Source: Dendrocalamus latiflorus
Lineage: Eukaryota > Streptophyta > Magnoliopsida > Poales > Poaceae
Length of the DNA stretch: 64,000 bases
Assembly: GCA_017311315.1 (NCBI GenBank)
Contig: CM029654.1
Span: forward strand, 5,835,382-5,899,381
Direction: 5' to 3'
Notes under the pieces: generated by a model
Told to the model about the DNA's origin: nothing
Databases searched by the model: none
The model's input: the letters and a program-made list of their open reading frames with translations, nothing else
In this document: piece after piece, positions 1 through 11,205 of the stretch
Position numbering within the stretch: position 1 is the first letter of the stretch
Layout of the letters: every line of letters begins with the position of its first letter
Program-made: the position numbers and the translations under genes

Positions 1-2
1 AA

Positions 3-596
3 GGACTCAACGATAACATATCGGTTCAACTCCTATCCAGTGATTACGCTGACTTCCACCAGCTGGTCAGCAGAGCGATTCGCCAGGAGTCCAAGCATCT
101 GGAGATTGAGAACCGGAAGAGACGGATGCATGGTCAGCATATGAACACCGGCAGCTTCTCCAAGGTCAGAAGAGCTCCACCACAGAACAACAGATTCCAG
201 CCTTCGTCATCAACCGGAGAGCTAGTTCCCGTGGACCCTTCCCCCAACACTGAAGACAACCAAGTCTTGAAGGATTCAAACCCTGCAGTAGGAATCACTT
301 GCTTCAACTGCCATGAGATGGGACATTACGCTAGCAATTGCCCCAAGAAGCAACAGATGGTGAAGAATGGTGCCCCAGGAACATCAATTGCCAACAACCT
401 CCAGGCAGCAAATAGAGGGCCGAAGAAGTTCTTGAAGGGACGCCTGAATAAGATATCCGCTCAAGCCAAGCAGAGTAAGATCCAAACCCATTTCTTGCTA
501 GCCAACCCGAATCTCGGGGACGAGATTCTTTTTAAGGGGGGTAGATTTGTAACATCCCGGATTTTTGCTAAAATAAAAAAAATAATAAATAAATAA
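3..596 (+). pseudogene. Ty3/gypsy gag fragment (5' end outside window)
   Basis: The frame is open from the first bases of the window through codon 126 (the first ATG) and stops at 594-596. It encodes the C-terminal part of a retroelement Gag. One CCHC zinc knuckle is visible near 300-350 (C-F-N-C-H-E-M-G-H-Y-A-S-N-C), which binds RNA in the virus-like particle. The residues just before the LTR look like the usual end of a gypsy coding region, but protease, reverse transcriptase and integrase are all missing between the knuckle and the LTR. This therefore looks like a non-autonomous, gag-only element relying on a partner for pol. The last codons overlap the LTR. A purine-rich tract (534-543) lies immediately before the LTR, as expected for the plus-strand primer. 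Family assignment beyond Ty3/gypsy is inference. Confidence 0.8.
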
Positions 597-3500
597 TAAA
601 AATGGAATAAAATAAAATTAAAATTAAAATAAGTATTTTTGTGCCTAAGTTTAAATTTGGATTTGCCCTGAATTTCTGTTTTTGAAAAAGCTGGATTTGA
701 AAAGCATTTTCAGAAAAACCTAAAATTATTATTAAATAAAATGATATTTTGATTTTATATAAAAATCTTATGTCAAATTAACCATTTGGAGTTATTTGGA
801 TTTTATTTGGTTTCCTGGATTTTTCTGAGTTTGGAAATGTATTTTTGAAAATTAAAAAGTATTTTAAAATATGAAAATATAATACCAACATTAGTTGGAA
901 ATAATTTTATTAAGTCCAAAATGTATCTAGGAGATTCTCTGAATTTTTATGGGAATTTTGGAAGTTATTTCATATTTTTCTGAGGCTTAGTGTATTTCCT
1001 GACAATTTCTGAAAAATCCAAAATCAAAAAGGAAAATCAAAATCCCTCCCCTCCTCGCCGGCCGCCACGTGGACGGGCGGATCTCCGCCCACGTCGCCGC
1101 CCATCCGGCCATCGCCTCCATCCCGCCTTCCAACTTCCGATGGCTGCCACGTCGCCTCCCCAATCCATCCGGCCCCTCCGCCCCGCCTAAACCCCCCCTA
1201 GCCGCTGATCTCCGCCCTCGGCCACGCGGCCAGATCCCCGCCGCCCGCGCCCTCTCTCTCGCTGCGCGTGGACCCCACCCGTCAGCTTCGTCGCCCCGCG
1301 CCTCCTTCTTCCCCAGCCGTGCCGCCGACAGGCCGTTGCGCCGCTCCGCCCTACCCGGCGCCTTCCCCCTCTTCCGCTCGCGCCGTGCGCCATGCGCCCA
1401 CTCCCCGCCCATCTCGCGCCCGTTACCCCCACCTCTCCCACTCCGCACGCCCCCGATTTCCCGAAACCGCCGCCGCCACGATCCCGTCCTCCGGCGACAA
1501 ATCCGCGCCGCCCCGCTCCCCCTCGCCCCTATAAGAACCCCTGCCTGGCACCGTCTCTCCTCGCTCCACCCTTCCCTCCGCTCCAATTCCTCCTCCCGAG
1601 CGCCTCCGCCCCGCATTGCGCTTGCGCCGCCATCGACGCCGAAGTCCATCCGGCGAGGAATTGCGGCGGATCCAAGCCCTCCCGCGCCGAGCCGACGCCT
1701 TCCTCGGCTTCACCTCGTCGCCCCCGACGTCCCTCACCCCTCCGCCGTGCCTCCCCGCCGCCGGAAGGCCCTCGCCGCCGTTAGCCCGAGCCGCGCCGCC
1801 GCTTGCTCTCGTCGCCGGCCCATTCCGGCCATCTCCGGTGAGCCCGCACCCCTTCCCCGCATTCCCCTCCGTGCCCTCTCGCTCCCTCTCCCCTCGCCGC
1901 CGGCAGCCGCCCGCCGGAACGCCGCCGCCGTCGCTCCCCCGGACGCCCCTCACCGGCCGGCCACGTCAGCTGGGCCTCGCTTGCGTGGCACGCCACATCG
2001 GCGCCGCGTCGGCCCCTCCCTGCCCGGTCAGCGCCACCTCGCGCCCGTGCCACCTCGGCCGTCCCCACCCTCTGTGGGCTTGGTCCATGGACCATGGGCC
2101 CACTGTCAGCCGGTGCCCCTCTCGGGCTGACGTCATGCTGGCGTCATAAGTCCCTTTTCCTGTAGAAAAATAATCCGGCCGAATATAAAATCCTCTGCTG
2201 ACGTCATAATTCCCAATTTTCTTTATAAAAATAATTCCAGAAATCCCCTTTTTCCATTTTCTCTCTTTTCAAATTTCCCGGAGCCCGTTCTCCTTCGTTC
2301 TGACTCCGATTTGGCCCATTCAAATTTCTAAATTCATAAAAAATTCCCCTCTACCCATTCCTAGCCTCAATTTAAATTTTTGAGTTTATTTGAATTTAAT
2401 TTGATTTTATTTGAATTTGGTGGGTTATTTTCACGTGTAGACTTCGACGATTCGGGAGAATTCGACAACGAAGATTCAAATCAATTTGAAGAGCAAGGCA
2501 AGTCACCCTCCTTGATCATGTTGATCCCAGTTTTCAAAATAAAACTATGTTGTTTTAAATTATTCTGCATGCATATTTTTATTCAACGTATTTCAATTCT
2601 GTTTTAAATATAGTTAATGCCTACTTGTTAATCCCTCCTTTGAATTTGAAATCCTCAATACCTTGTCACCCTAGAATCAAACTCTAGTTAGTACATTAGT
2701 ATTAGCTAGAGAGATTTCATATTAAATGCTTAGACCTGCTTAGCTACAATATTTGTTTTGGGATATCTTTCGCATAAAATGATGACCCTGTTTACATAAA
2801 ATGTTGTGCTCTTGACTTTGGTGAGTCAAGGAGGTTTATAAATTATTTTGAAAATATAAAGCCTGGTTTAGACTTAGGCAATTGGTTAGAGTGGTGGGTG
2901 CAGGCATGCCCTGTTGGTTGGAGCCGCAGTGGTTGATTGTCGTGCACGGGGGTATGTGGTTGGGCCTAAGTCAATTAAGGACCGGTCTGTGAGCTACTGT
3001 TGCAAAGCGCTATCGTACTACCACATGGCTGGTATGGGACAGCCCTGGCTGAATAATTTGTGAAGTCCCAATCTGAGTCGAGTTGTAGGTTGAAAGTGAG
3101 CGTGGTTGGTGCCATGTGAAGTCTCACTTGGGCGAGCGTGGTGAAGCCATGAGAAGTAGTCTCGTCTAGGCTCAAGAGGGGGTCCCGGTCTGGTGGATTC
3201 CTTACTGGGTGAAACCTTAGAGTTGGCTCGACCAGGTTGAAGGCTTTGCATTGTAAAGGCCTTATCACGACTCCCCACCGCACACCTAAGGAAGTGTGTA
3301 ATCTAGTGGTACAACGGGATGATCGTGTCTTGTGGGTAAAGCTGTACAACCTCTGCAGAGTGTATAATCTATCCTGGATAGCCGTGCCCACGGTCATGGA
3401 CATGCTGAGTAAAAGTTTTTCATAGATTAGATTTTGTTTTTCAAAATGTTTTTGAAAACCTTGTGGATGGATGGAATCCACGAGAGATGAAAACCTTGCG

Positions 3501-4161
3501 GATGGATGGAATCCGTGAGAGATTGAAATCTGGTGAATGGATGGAATTCATCAGAGTTGCGCAGTGAAAGCGTGTGGATGGATGGAATCCATACGTGGTC
3601 TTTTGGAAAAGATGGTCCGGGTGGGATGCCCGTGGATAGGTTGGTGTTTGGTCGGAGCCGGCACTGACGGTATTATTTTTAATTACAAGTATTGTTTTTA
3701 CTTACTGTATTAAATTCTGCGATTTCAATCTATCTATTGTATTTCTTAAATGCTGTTTTATGCAAACTAACCCTATAAGCCTTCCTTTCAAGCCTTTATC
3801 ATTATGGTGCATTTTCCCGGGTGACTTGCGGAGTACAAGTTTGTACTCACGTTGCTTTTTCCACACAGAGAAGGAAGACGTCAACTACGGTGAAGATCTG
3901 GACGAATAGGCCGCGTCTTACTGTCGTTTGCCTGTGGGCAGGCTCAGTGGGCTTCTTCCACTTCGGTTTTTCTTCCGCTGCTTATTACTTAATTTTGGCT
4001 TATGTGCCGTTGATGTAAACTTTGGCATTCATGCCCATATTCAGTTAATAAATGTCATTATGGTTGATATTTATCTTTGTTGTACGCTGTGTGCACTAGC
4101 TGATCCTGGACTAGTGTGATTTACACATAGGATCCAGGAGTCGTTACTCCGGGTTCCGACA
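548..4161 (+). mobile_element. Long 3' LTR of the gag-only Ty3/gypsy element
   Basis: The LTR starts TGTAACATCCCGG directly after the purine tract and probably ends ...CCGGGTTCCGACA, giving imperfect inverted ends and a length near 3.6 kb. Several blocks are shared, in the same order, with the solo LTR at 47177-51603: GCAAGGCAAGTC near 2493, GTGGGTAAAGC near 3332, CTCTGCAGAG near 3351 and a GTGACTTGC.GAGTAC block near 3821. A GC-rich 1.05-2.1 kb segment contains a TATA-like CCCTATAAGA near 1529 that may start the element's transcript. Three to four short GGATGGATGGAATCC-type repeats lie at 3465-3595. After the LTR the sequence goes straight into the integrase of another element, so this copy is inserted there. 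The 5' flank is outside the window and the TSD cannot be checked. LTRs this long with gag-only interiors resemble the rice non-autonomous groups related to RIRE3/RIRE8; that naming is tentative. Confidence 0.7.
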
Positions 4162-4439
4162 GGCTACGGGCAGATGCAGCCCACCATGTCGAGAAGTATG
4201 CGCGGCAGACAATGCGTACTCGGGACCGCTCTATATGCCCGCGGGGATTCAAGCCTGGGGATCTCGTTCTCAGAGTGGCGCTTCAGGCGGAGACCGCTGG
4301 CAAGCTGGAGTCCAAGTGGGAAGGCCCGTACATTGTGATGGAGGCATTGCCAAAGGGGGTGTACCGCCTCGCCACGCTCGAAGGGCAAACCCTCCGACAC
4401 ACATGGAATGCGGACAGGTTGCGGCGATACTACGCCTAG
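4162..4439 (+). pseudogene. Integrase C-terminus of a second Ty3/gypsy element
   Basis: The frame is open from the LTR junction to a stop at 4437-4439. It gives the typical end of a gypsy polyprotein: a basic helix with H-H-V-E-K-Y-A-R, then G-D-L-V-L-R, then the SH3-like fold with G-K-L-E-S-K-W-E-G-P-Y, and the final R-H-T-W-N-A-D-R-L-R-R-Y-Y. This is the part of integrase that binds element DNA. There is no chromodomain after it, which fits the Tat lineage. The upstream pol has been displaced by the LTR ending at 4161. Everything from here to about 10.25 kb looks like the 3' part of this one element. Confidence 0.85.
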
Positions 4440-4555
4440 AAGTAGGACAACAAGCGTAGAGCCACCAGCCCTTTGTTATACGATGCTCGCCCGCGCAAAC
4501 GGGAGTTCAATAAAGGTTGCTGTTCCCGGAGCATTCCCTGTCCGCGCTGAGCAGA

Positions 4556-5530
4556 ACAAAGTCTACGGACTTTAAATAAGACGTAGCGTTGAGGTCTGCC
4601 TCCGCACGCGCGAGTCTCCGGACTATAAAGGAAGTCGTAGCGTCGAGGTCCGCCTCCGCACGCACTAGTCCACGGACTCTAAATAAGACGTAGCGTTGAG
4701 GTCTGCCTCCGCACGCGCGAGTCTCCGGACTATAAAGGAAGGCGTAGCGTCGAGGTCCGCCTCCGCACGACCAGTCCACAGACTCTAAATAAGACGTAGC
4801 GTTGAGGTCTGCCTCCGCACGCGCGAGTCTCCGGACTATAAAGGAAGACGTAGCGTCGAGGTCCGCCTCCGCACGCACCAGTCTACGGACTTTAAATAAG
4901 ACGTAGCGTCGAGGTCCGCCTCCGCACGCGCGAGTCTCCGGACTATAAAGGAAGATGTAGCGTCGAGGTCTGCCTCCGCACGCACCTGTCTACGGACTTT
5001 AAATAAGACGTAGCGTCGAGGTCCGCCTCCGCACGCACCAGTCTACGGACTTTAAATAAGACGTAGCGTCGAGGTCCGCCTCCGCACGCACCAGTCTACG
5101 GACTTTAAATAAGACGCAACGGGGGGACGCCCTCGCGCGCACCAGTCTACGGACTCTAAATAAGACGTAGCGTCGAGGTCCGCCTCCGCACGCACCAGTC
5201 TACGGACTCTAAATAAGACGTAGCGTCGAGGTGCGCCTCCGCACGCACCAGTCTACGGACTCTAAATAAGACGTAGCGTCGAGGTCCGCCTCCGCACGCG
5301 CGAGTCTCCGGACTATAAAGCAAGTCGTAGCGTCGAGGTTCGCCTCCGCACGCGCCAGTCCACGGACTTTAAATAAGACGTAGCGTCGAGGTCCACCTCC
5401 GCACGCGCGAGTCTCCGGACTATAAAGAAAAGCGTAGCGTCGAGGTTCGCCTCCACACGCACCAGTCCGCGGAGTATAAATAAGACGCGGGTGTCCTCCC
5501 TGCGAGCTTTGCGGAATATAAACAAGATGC
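4556..5530. repeat. 54-bp tandem repeat array inside the retroelement
   Basis: About 17-18 imperfect copies occur of a unit containing CGGACT, then TTTAAATAAG or ACTATAAAGG, then GTAGCGTCGAGGTCCGCCTCC. Starts of CGGACT at 4565, 4619 and 4673 give the 54-bp period. Two subtypes (TTTAAATAAG and CTATAAAGGA) partly alternate, which suggests expansion by dimers of about 108 bp. Because 54 is divisible by three, apparent minus-strand ORFs run through the array, but they are repeat artefacts. The array lies between pol and the antisense ORF, a place where Tat-type elements often carry satellite-like arrays. Confidence 0.9.
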
Positions 5531-5667
5531 GGAGGTCTTCCCTTCGCGTTCGGCGACAGGTAACACTAAGAAAGGTACTACTTGGTTTCGTTATAAAAGC
5601 AAAGGGGCTACATGCCTACAAGCATACGAACCAGTACATCATCCCCTCGCCCTACCCGACCAACCGC

Positions 5668-7106
5668 TCAGCCTTGGCGCGGTGCGGACGAACCCGTGCC
5701 ATCGTCGCCGTGACCCTGAAGGAATCCTTCGAGCCAGTGGAGGAGGTTCCCCTCCCCATGCAGCGTCTGCTGCACGGCGACCCTCGCTGCATCTTCCCCG
5801 AAGCGGCCCCAGATCCGTTGATGGAAGTTTTGCAGGCTAGGCCCGATGGAGCGAATGGCGTCCGACATAACTTCTGGACGGCCGGGAGGATCCAGTTGAG
5901 GATTCGCCAGCTCATGGGTATGTCTGCACCCACGAGTGTGAAGCAGGGCGAGGGCGAAGCACGCACCAAGATAGCCGCAGTGCTCGCCAAACATTCTGGC
6001 GCCACGAAGAGCAACCCCTGCCCCCTCCTCGATCAACCCGAGCGTCTCCGATAGGGCCTCCGGCCCGTGCATAGGGTCCGGCACTCTGACGCACAGATCT
6101 CGGAGGGCCTGGTTCAGAGACTCCATGGCCCGCCACATCGACGTGGATGCATTTTCCAAGATGAGACTATTCCCTGCAGCAGACTCCGCCAGCTGGGCGT
6201 TCTCCCCTTCTAGGGTGGCGATCTGCTGCAGAAAGGCGGCGCGCTCCTCAGCCGCGGCGTACTTGGCTTCCGTGGCCTCGAGTTGTGCGGCCGCCATGGC
6301 GCCCCCCAGCGCGCGAAGTTCTTCATCCTTCGCTGCGAGAGCATCGTTTGCTTCACGTTGGCTGGCTTCCAGAGCCCTCCGCTCCCGAACACGGGCCTCG
6401 TCAAAGGACCGGCTAAGGGCAAGCGTCTGGCAAAAACAACAAGTCAGCAGGCGCCCAGCAGTACCTTGCAAGCTGAAGCGCACATGTTTACCCTCATCTT
6501 GGAGGCCTGCAGCGCGAGCGCTAGGAGATCCCCCTCGCATGACGAAAGCATCTCTCGGTCAAGGCCGTTGTCGGCACGCTCTACGGCTGCAGCGAGGACG
6601 CGAAGTATCTCCAGGCGAGGGAGGAAGTCCGAGCGAGCGAGCCCCGGCCCCAACGCGTCAGGATTTACCGAGGCCGCGGCCACGTCAACAGCAACGGACA
6701 TCTGCGGGGCACCCTGCACAACTCTTTGGACTTCGCGCATACCTCCGCTGCTCGATCCTTCGCCATGTCCGGGAGACCTCGTCTCGCCTGATGTTGGCAG
6801 AATGAGCGAGCACATCAGAGAGAGTTTCGCGAAGTCACGAGAGGAAAGGGATTCACGCCTACCCCCTGCGCCTCTCGTCGCGGTAGGAAGTGGCGCCATT
6901 CCGACGGCCAAGCGGGAGGCGGGCGTCTCGGTGGTCGGCGAGGAGGTCTTCTCGGCCGCGCCAGACACCGTAATCCCGCGACAAGGCCCCGCAACGGTGT
7001 ATCGACCCCTCGCTGGCGGCGGGGACTGCGTCCGAGGGCGTTTCGCCGGCGGCGGCACAAGCGATTCTTCTGGGGCAACACCAGCTACGGTTCCCGTCAC
7101 CCCCAC
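5668..7106 (-). pseudogene. 3' part of the antisense retroelement ORF (coiled-coil)
   Basis: Two overlapping minus-strand frames cover this stretch. 7106-6444 encodes a low-complexity Pro/Ser/Gly segment. 6540-5668 encodes a helical segment rich in Ala/Glu with heptad-like E-R-R-A-L-E-A-S-Q-R-E-A and A-A-A-E-E-R-A-A-F-L-Q-Q stretches, that is, a coiled coil of about 100 residues, followed by a conserved-looking C-terminal region. They probably belong to the same antisense gene as 7645-8664, joined by splicing or broken by frameshifts; I could not decide which. Extra antisense ORFs between pol and the 3' LTR are known from Tat-lineage elements such as maize Grande. Their function is unknown. 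Confidence 0.55.
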
Positions 7107-7644
7107 GGTTTCCTCTGTAGGGGGCGCGCCCTCACCGGCCGCCGCAGTTGGTAGCGCGCCATCAACCGTGGTTTTTTCGCTGGGAACGGTGCTCCCCCCG
7201 GGTTGGCGAGTTCCAGCTCACCGATGGCCGCAAGCACAGGTTTGTTGGCATCAGCGGAGGGTGTCGGGGGATTCGAGGCAGCGCGTTCCTCCGAAGCAGT
7301 GTGTCCGGGCCCACCGCCGGTTGCACGCCCCGTCCCAGCTGTGCTAGTCGCCGAGGGGCCTACGGGGTCGCATACGGCAGACGGGGAACGGGCCCGGCGT
7401 TGCGAGGATAACACCCTCGCAGGGCTATCACCGTCCTAAGTGCCCAGAGTCCCGGCGGTAAGCTCCTCCGGCACCAAGCGTTCGGGCACAGTAATGCCTA
7501 GAGCCTCGCATGTGCGGTTTACCCGCCCTTACTTAGCCGCCTTGACTGCGGCCTCGCGAGCCTGGTGCTCCTTAAGTGTGTACGGGCCGAGGAGCGCCGC
7601 AACCGCGCGCTCCGCATCTTCTAGCCGAGCCACTGCGCAGGAGA

Positions 7645-8664
7645 TCACGTCAGCCAGGCGGAGACCAAACAGATACAACGGCGCGCGTAAAACGTGCTGG
7701 ACGACTTACAAGGAGCGGAGGGCGAAAGCAGGCGAGATATGGATGGGCTGAACCCGTCCTCGCGGGGGCCGTTCTGTCCAACATACTTCCCCCGGGAGGA
7801 GAGGGGCGCCGCCCCATACATTGTGAACTCCTCGGCTAGGTCGCGCAAGCTCATTCGACGGGCGACACCGACAAGACCCTGTAGCTTTCGCGTGCCGTCA
7901 GTCTCTGCCTTCAGACTCGGCGTGCTGTTAAACGAGATCGGCCCACCTCGGCATTGCATTCCGCTCTTGTCGGTCACGGTGTAGTAGAACCACTGCCGAG
8001 TCCAGCCGGACTCTCATTGCCTCGGCGAGGCTGGCACGGGGAACAACGTCGCGCACGACGCCCGGAGCACGAAGTCCACACCACCGAAGTTGGACACCGC
8101 CCCGTCAACTTTTCGGGGTCGACATCGTGCGTCGTGCAGGGTGGCGAATAAGCTCGCGCTGGGACGCCACCCCTCTGTCCGCATCGCCCACGTGAAGACA
8201 GCTAGGCGGAGTATTGCGTGGGGCGTCAGTTGGGCTAGCTCCAACTTGTAGGCCCGCAGGACTTCGCCCATGAACAACGTGGAGGGCATTCGAAGGCCGG
8301 CGTCGAAGAACGCGACAAAAACAATCGCCTCCATTGCCCGGGGCTTCGGCTCCGTCTCGTCCCGACGGGGTAGGCGAGCCCCATCACGATCCACGATCTT
8401 CCTCTCATCCACGAGTCGCTGCAGCGTCCCTTCGGTCACACGGCTCTTCCCCAGCACACGGGAACAGCTGCCTCCCGAGTGCTCCACGGCGTCACACCAC
8501 TTGTTGGCGCGCGAGCTCCCCCGCGGCACCAGCTCGTACTCCCTGGAAGGAGGGGACACCTCGCCTTGGCTAGGCAAGGAACCGCTGCGGGGATGGTAGG
8601 TGGTGGCGTCATAGCTAGCCATCGCTCTTCGCGACCAGCGAGAAAGAAGCAGGGAAAAGAGCAA
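7645..8664 (-). pseudogene. Antisense ORF, putative gypsy-type transposon domain, with in-frame stop
   Basis: On the minus strand one frame runs from 8664 to 7645, interrupted only by a TGA at 8014-8016. On either side of the stop the protein is the family known as 'putative gypsy type transposon' (Pfam Transposase_28, PF04195). Before the stop come F-F-D-A-G-L-R-M-P, A-Y-K-L-E-L-A-Q-L-T-P-H-A and T-W-A-M-R-T-E-G. After the stop come W-T-R-Q-W-F-Y-Y-T-V and further residues. A more natural start is the ATG at about 8622 (M-A-S-Y-D). A TATAAA on the minus strand near 8757-8764 lies about 140 bp upstream of it, so the gene probably had its own antisense promoter. With the stop it is a broken copy. 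The domain name comes from remembered family sequence and should be confirmed. Confidence 0.7.
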
Positions 8665-8755
8665 CTGGCGTTACAATTAGCACGAGCGGAAGCAAAGCCG
8701 CAAATCAAAAACAGACAAAAAGCAAGCAAGGGTGCCTCCACCTCAACACTGGCAC

Positions 8756-8765
8756 TTTATAAAGG
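8756..8765 (-). promoter_or_regulatory. Candidate TATA box of the antisense ORF
   Basis: TTTATAAAGG lies upstream of the antisense ORF in an otherwise GC-rich region, at a distance fitting a short 5' leader. It is palindromic enough to read either way, so the strand is inferred from the ORF. Confidence 0.4.
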
Positions 8766-9191
8766 CCGCTCGCCTCTCATGTGGCTCGAAGCGCAGACAG
8801 ATCAAACGCGCAGCGGTTCGGCTGCCCACGTTTTGGAAAGAAGAACCGCCGGGGCTTGGAGGGCCGTGCCCGGTAGGTGACCAAGCAGCGCACAACGCCT
8901 CCACGCCTTCAACACGCGTCCAACTTCCCTGGGGAAGAGGCGAACGGCCGCGGTCACGCAACCGCTCACATCCCACGACGCACCAGTCGTGAGTCGCCGC
9001 GTGTCCCACCCGCAGAATGGCAGACGGCACAACGTGACAGCCTGACTTCTGCCAGGCCAGGCGTCGGCGTGATTCCAGCCGCCATTAAAAGCGCACTTCC
9101 AGACTGCAAGGTCACAACAGCTCCAACGCGCAACAATATCGGCGCCAAGCTCCAATTTTAGCGCGGGGACGTAGCGCGCGCGCGTCTACTT

Positions 9192-9790
9192 CGACTAGGC
9201 GCCAGCCTCCACTGCCACCCGTGCGAAGGGTAGGGGACGGAGCGCGCACGCCTTGGCTTCGACTAGGCGCCAGCCTCCGCTGCCACCCGTTCGAAGGGTA
9301 GGGGACGGAGCGCGCGCGCCTTGGCTTCGACTAGGCGCCAGCCTCCGCTGCCACCCGTTCGAAGGGTAGGGGACGGAGCGCGCGCGTCTACTTCGACTAG
9401 GCGCCAGCCTCCGCTGCCACCCGTTCGAAGGGTAGGGGACGGAGCGCGCGTGCCTTGGCTTCGACTAGGCGCCAGCCTCCGCTGCCACCCGTGCGAAGGG
9501 TAGGGGACGGAGCGCACGCGCCTTGGCTTCGACTAGGCGCCAGCCTCCGCTGACACCCGTTCGAAGGGTAGGGGACAGAGCGCGCGCGCCTTGGCTTCGA
9601 CTAGGCGCCAGCCTCCGCTGCCACCCGTTCGAAGGGTAGGGGACGGAGCGCGCGCGCGTCTACTTCGACTAGGCGCCAGCCTCCGCTGCCGCCCATTCAA
9701 AGGGTAGGGGACGGAGCGCGCGCGCGCGTCTACTTCGACTAGGCGCCAGCCTCCGCTGCCACCCGTGCGAAGGGTAGGGGACGGAGCGCA
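9192..9790. repeat. 68-bp tandem repeat array, nine copies
   Basis: CGACTAGGCGCCAGCCTCC starts at 9192, 9260, 9328, 9394, 9462, 9530, 9598, 9666 and 9736, so the period is 66-70 and mostly 68 bp. Each unit also has CCGTTCGAAGGGTAGGGGACGGAGCGCGC. The spacer before each unit is of two kinds (CCTTGGCTT or GTCTACTT), distributed non-randomly along the array. It lies between the antisense ORF and the probable 3' LTR of the same element. Confidence 0.9.
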
Positions 9791-9943
9791 CGCATGTCTG
9801 CTTCAACACGGCACCTTCCATCCCAGACCTCGGGCTCCTCAACCACAAGCTCGGAGGAATTCACAGGCCGCAGGGGACGGAGGGGGCCAAAGGACTCGGC
9901 GACATGGCTTTGGCCCTGTGAAGCCTTCACCATGAGAGGCTCC

Positions 9944-10254
9944 TGTCGTAGGGGTGGCCCCCACCTAAGCCCAGCAGGCCTGTTAGGAGGTTATAAGAAC
10001 CAGAGTAACGTGTATAATGACATAAGTGCCCCTGATGGGGAGGTACGGATGTGAGGGCATAACTGTAAAAGCATACCCCATGTGAATATATATATCAGGA
10101 TGAGGGGGAGGATGAGGCAGAACACTCCCACCTCTCCACTACCATCTCTCTCTCTATTTGGTCTGTAACCACAACATATAGAAATGTATATTAGTGTGTC
10201 GTATAACATTGTAATGTATTCACATTGAAGAGAAATAAAGAATAAAACACAACA
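9944..10254 (+). mobile_element. Probable short 3' LTR of the second gypsy element
   Basis: The stretch starts TGTCGTAGGGGTGGCCCCC and ends in an A-rich segment with AATAAAG and ACACAACA. It has an internal AT-rich TATATATAT near 10088 followed by a CT-rich leader-like run, the layout of a small LTR with promoter and polyadenylation signals. It lies just where the 3' LTR of the pol/antisense-ORF element is expected. No second copy is in the window, so the boundaries are estimates. Confidence 0.45.
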
Positions 10255-10259
10255 TACCA

Positions 10260-10840
10260 TAAATGTGCTAATCTCACCTACAAAGCAAATTCATTTTCTG
10301 AGTCTTCATGGTTTGAAGTCATCGGGTAATGGTAACATCGAAAAGTGATTTAATAGTCCCGCTCGGTGTAGCACACCGTCATGTCATTGAGTCAATCATT
10401 GGCAATCCCCAGATCTAGCAAGATTAGTTTCTTGGTGTACACCTCTTCCTGAAAATATCTCACTACTCTCAAGCATTTCCAAAATACTTTTTTTGATGGC
10501 TTTTCATTAATACATCTCTCCTCTTGCAAGATGCACTTGTTGTCACAATAAAGGAGACATACTTGAAAAAATCATGAATAGATGAGTAACAACTAGCAAT
10601 TGCAATTGGTGCGCAAAGTAATGGACATAGAAAGCACAATGATTTTCATTTAGAATCTTTCTCTGTAAACCATTAAATCCACCTCGCATAATTAAAACTT
10701 CATCGTATTCTTGACCTCGTAATATAGAAATGGGTAACTTGTGCTTGTCAAGAAGACTAACCAAAGCCTTCTTAAGTGTATGAGATTTAGTATCAGTGAG
10801 GTAATGATTTATATGCATGCTTCTAATCAGTAAACCCTAA
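10260..10840 (-). pseudogene. Relic of a hAT-like transposase (TTF/MYM-type, DUF4371 region)
   Basis: The minus strand from 10818 to 10543 reads L-R-G-Q-E-Y-D, then M-R-G-G-F-N-G-L-Q-R-K-I-L, then F-Y-V-H-Y-F-A-H-Q-L-Q-L. This is the recognisable core of plant zinc-finger-MYM-like hAT transposases. Further along, with frameshifts and stops, G-R-G-V-H-Q-E-T-N-L-A-R-S-G-D follows near 10440-10390, in the order expected for the family. It is an old, inactive fragment. No terminal repeats were found. Confidence 0.7.
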
Positions 10841-10924
10841 ATTGTTGAAAATATCATAACCAAAGTGTTCCGCCCTTCCTTCTTACTTAAAGAGGAAGCA
10901 ATAGAAACAATGGCCCTGATCAAT

Positions 10925-11205
10925 ATGGCTTCAGCTTCTGGCTTCAGCTTATTTTTGCACTATTCATAAATTTCGTTTTTTTCTGAACTTTTGGCTTTTT
11001 TTGAGTTTTTTTACCGGTTCTTTTTTTCCTCGTATTTGTTTACATTATACGTGATGGGCTAATATGTTTTTTCTATTTTTAAATTTTTTAAATTTAATTA
11101 TGGTAAATAAGGCTCTGTCAGCTACAGTGCTTTTTTCAGTCAGTTACAGTGTTTTCAGCCATAAGCCATGAGGCTTTCAGCCGAACCGATCACCACCAAT
11201 ATACT
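10925..11205. repeat. Dispersed AT-rich MITE-like repeat, copy 1
   Basis: Shared blocks are TTCATAAATTTCGT, CTGAACTTTTGG, GGGCTAATATGTTTTTT, TTTAAATTTAATTATG and CAGCTACAGTG, ending in GGCTTTCAGCCGAACCGATCA. The same blocks in the same order recur near 15310-15610 (inverted), 55905-56165 (inverted) and 62955-63235, and more divergently at 19985-20230 and 20375-20610. The ends pair as imperfect inverted repeats (ATCRGTTSGGCTT type). Non-coding. Confidence 0.65.

Noticed and set aside
987..2149. Long overlapping frames on both strands (up to 353 codons)
   Set aside because: They lie in the GC-rich part of an LTR, are Pro/Arg/Ala-rich in every frame and have no domain; composition alone keeps stops rare.
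4507..5525. Minus-strand repetitive frames of 70-123 codons
   Set aside because: By-products of a 54-bp tandem repeat whose length is a multiple of three.
4556..9790. Possible CRISPR-like arrays (regular repeats)
   Set aside because: The units are fully tandem without unique spacers, inside a plant retroelement.
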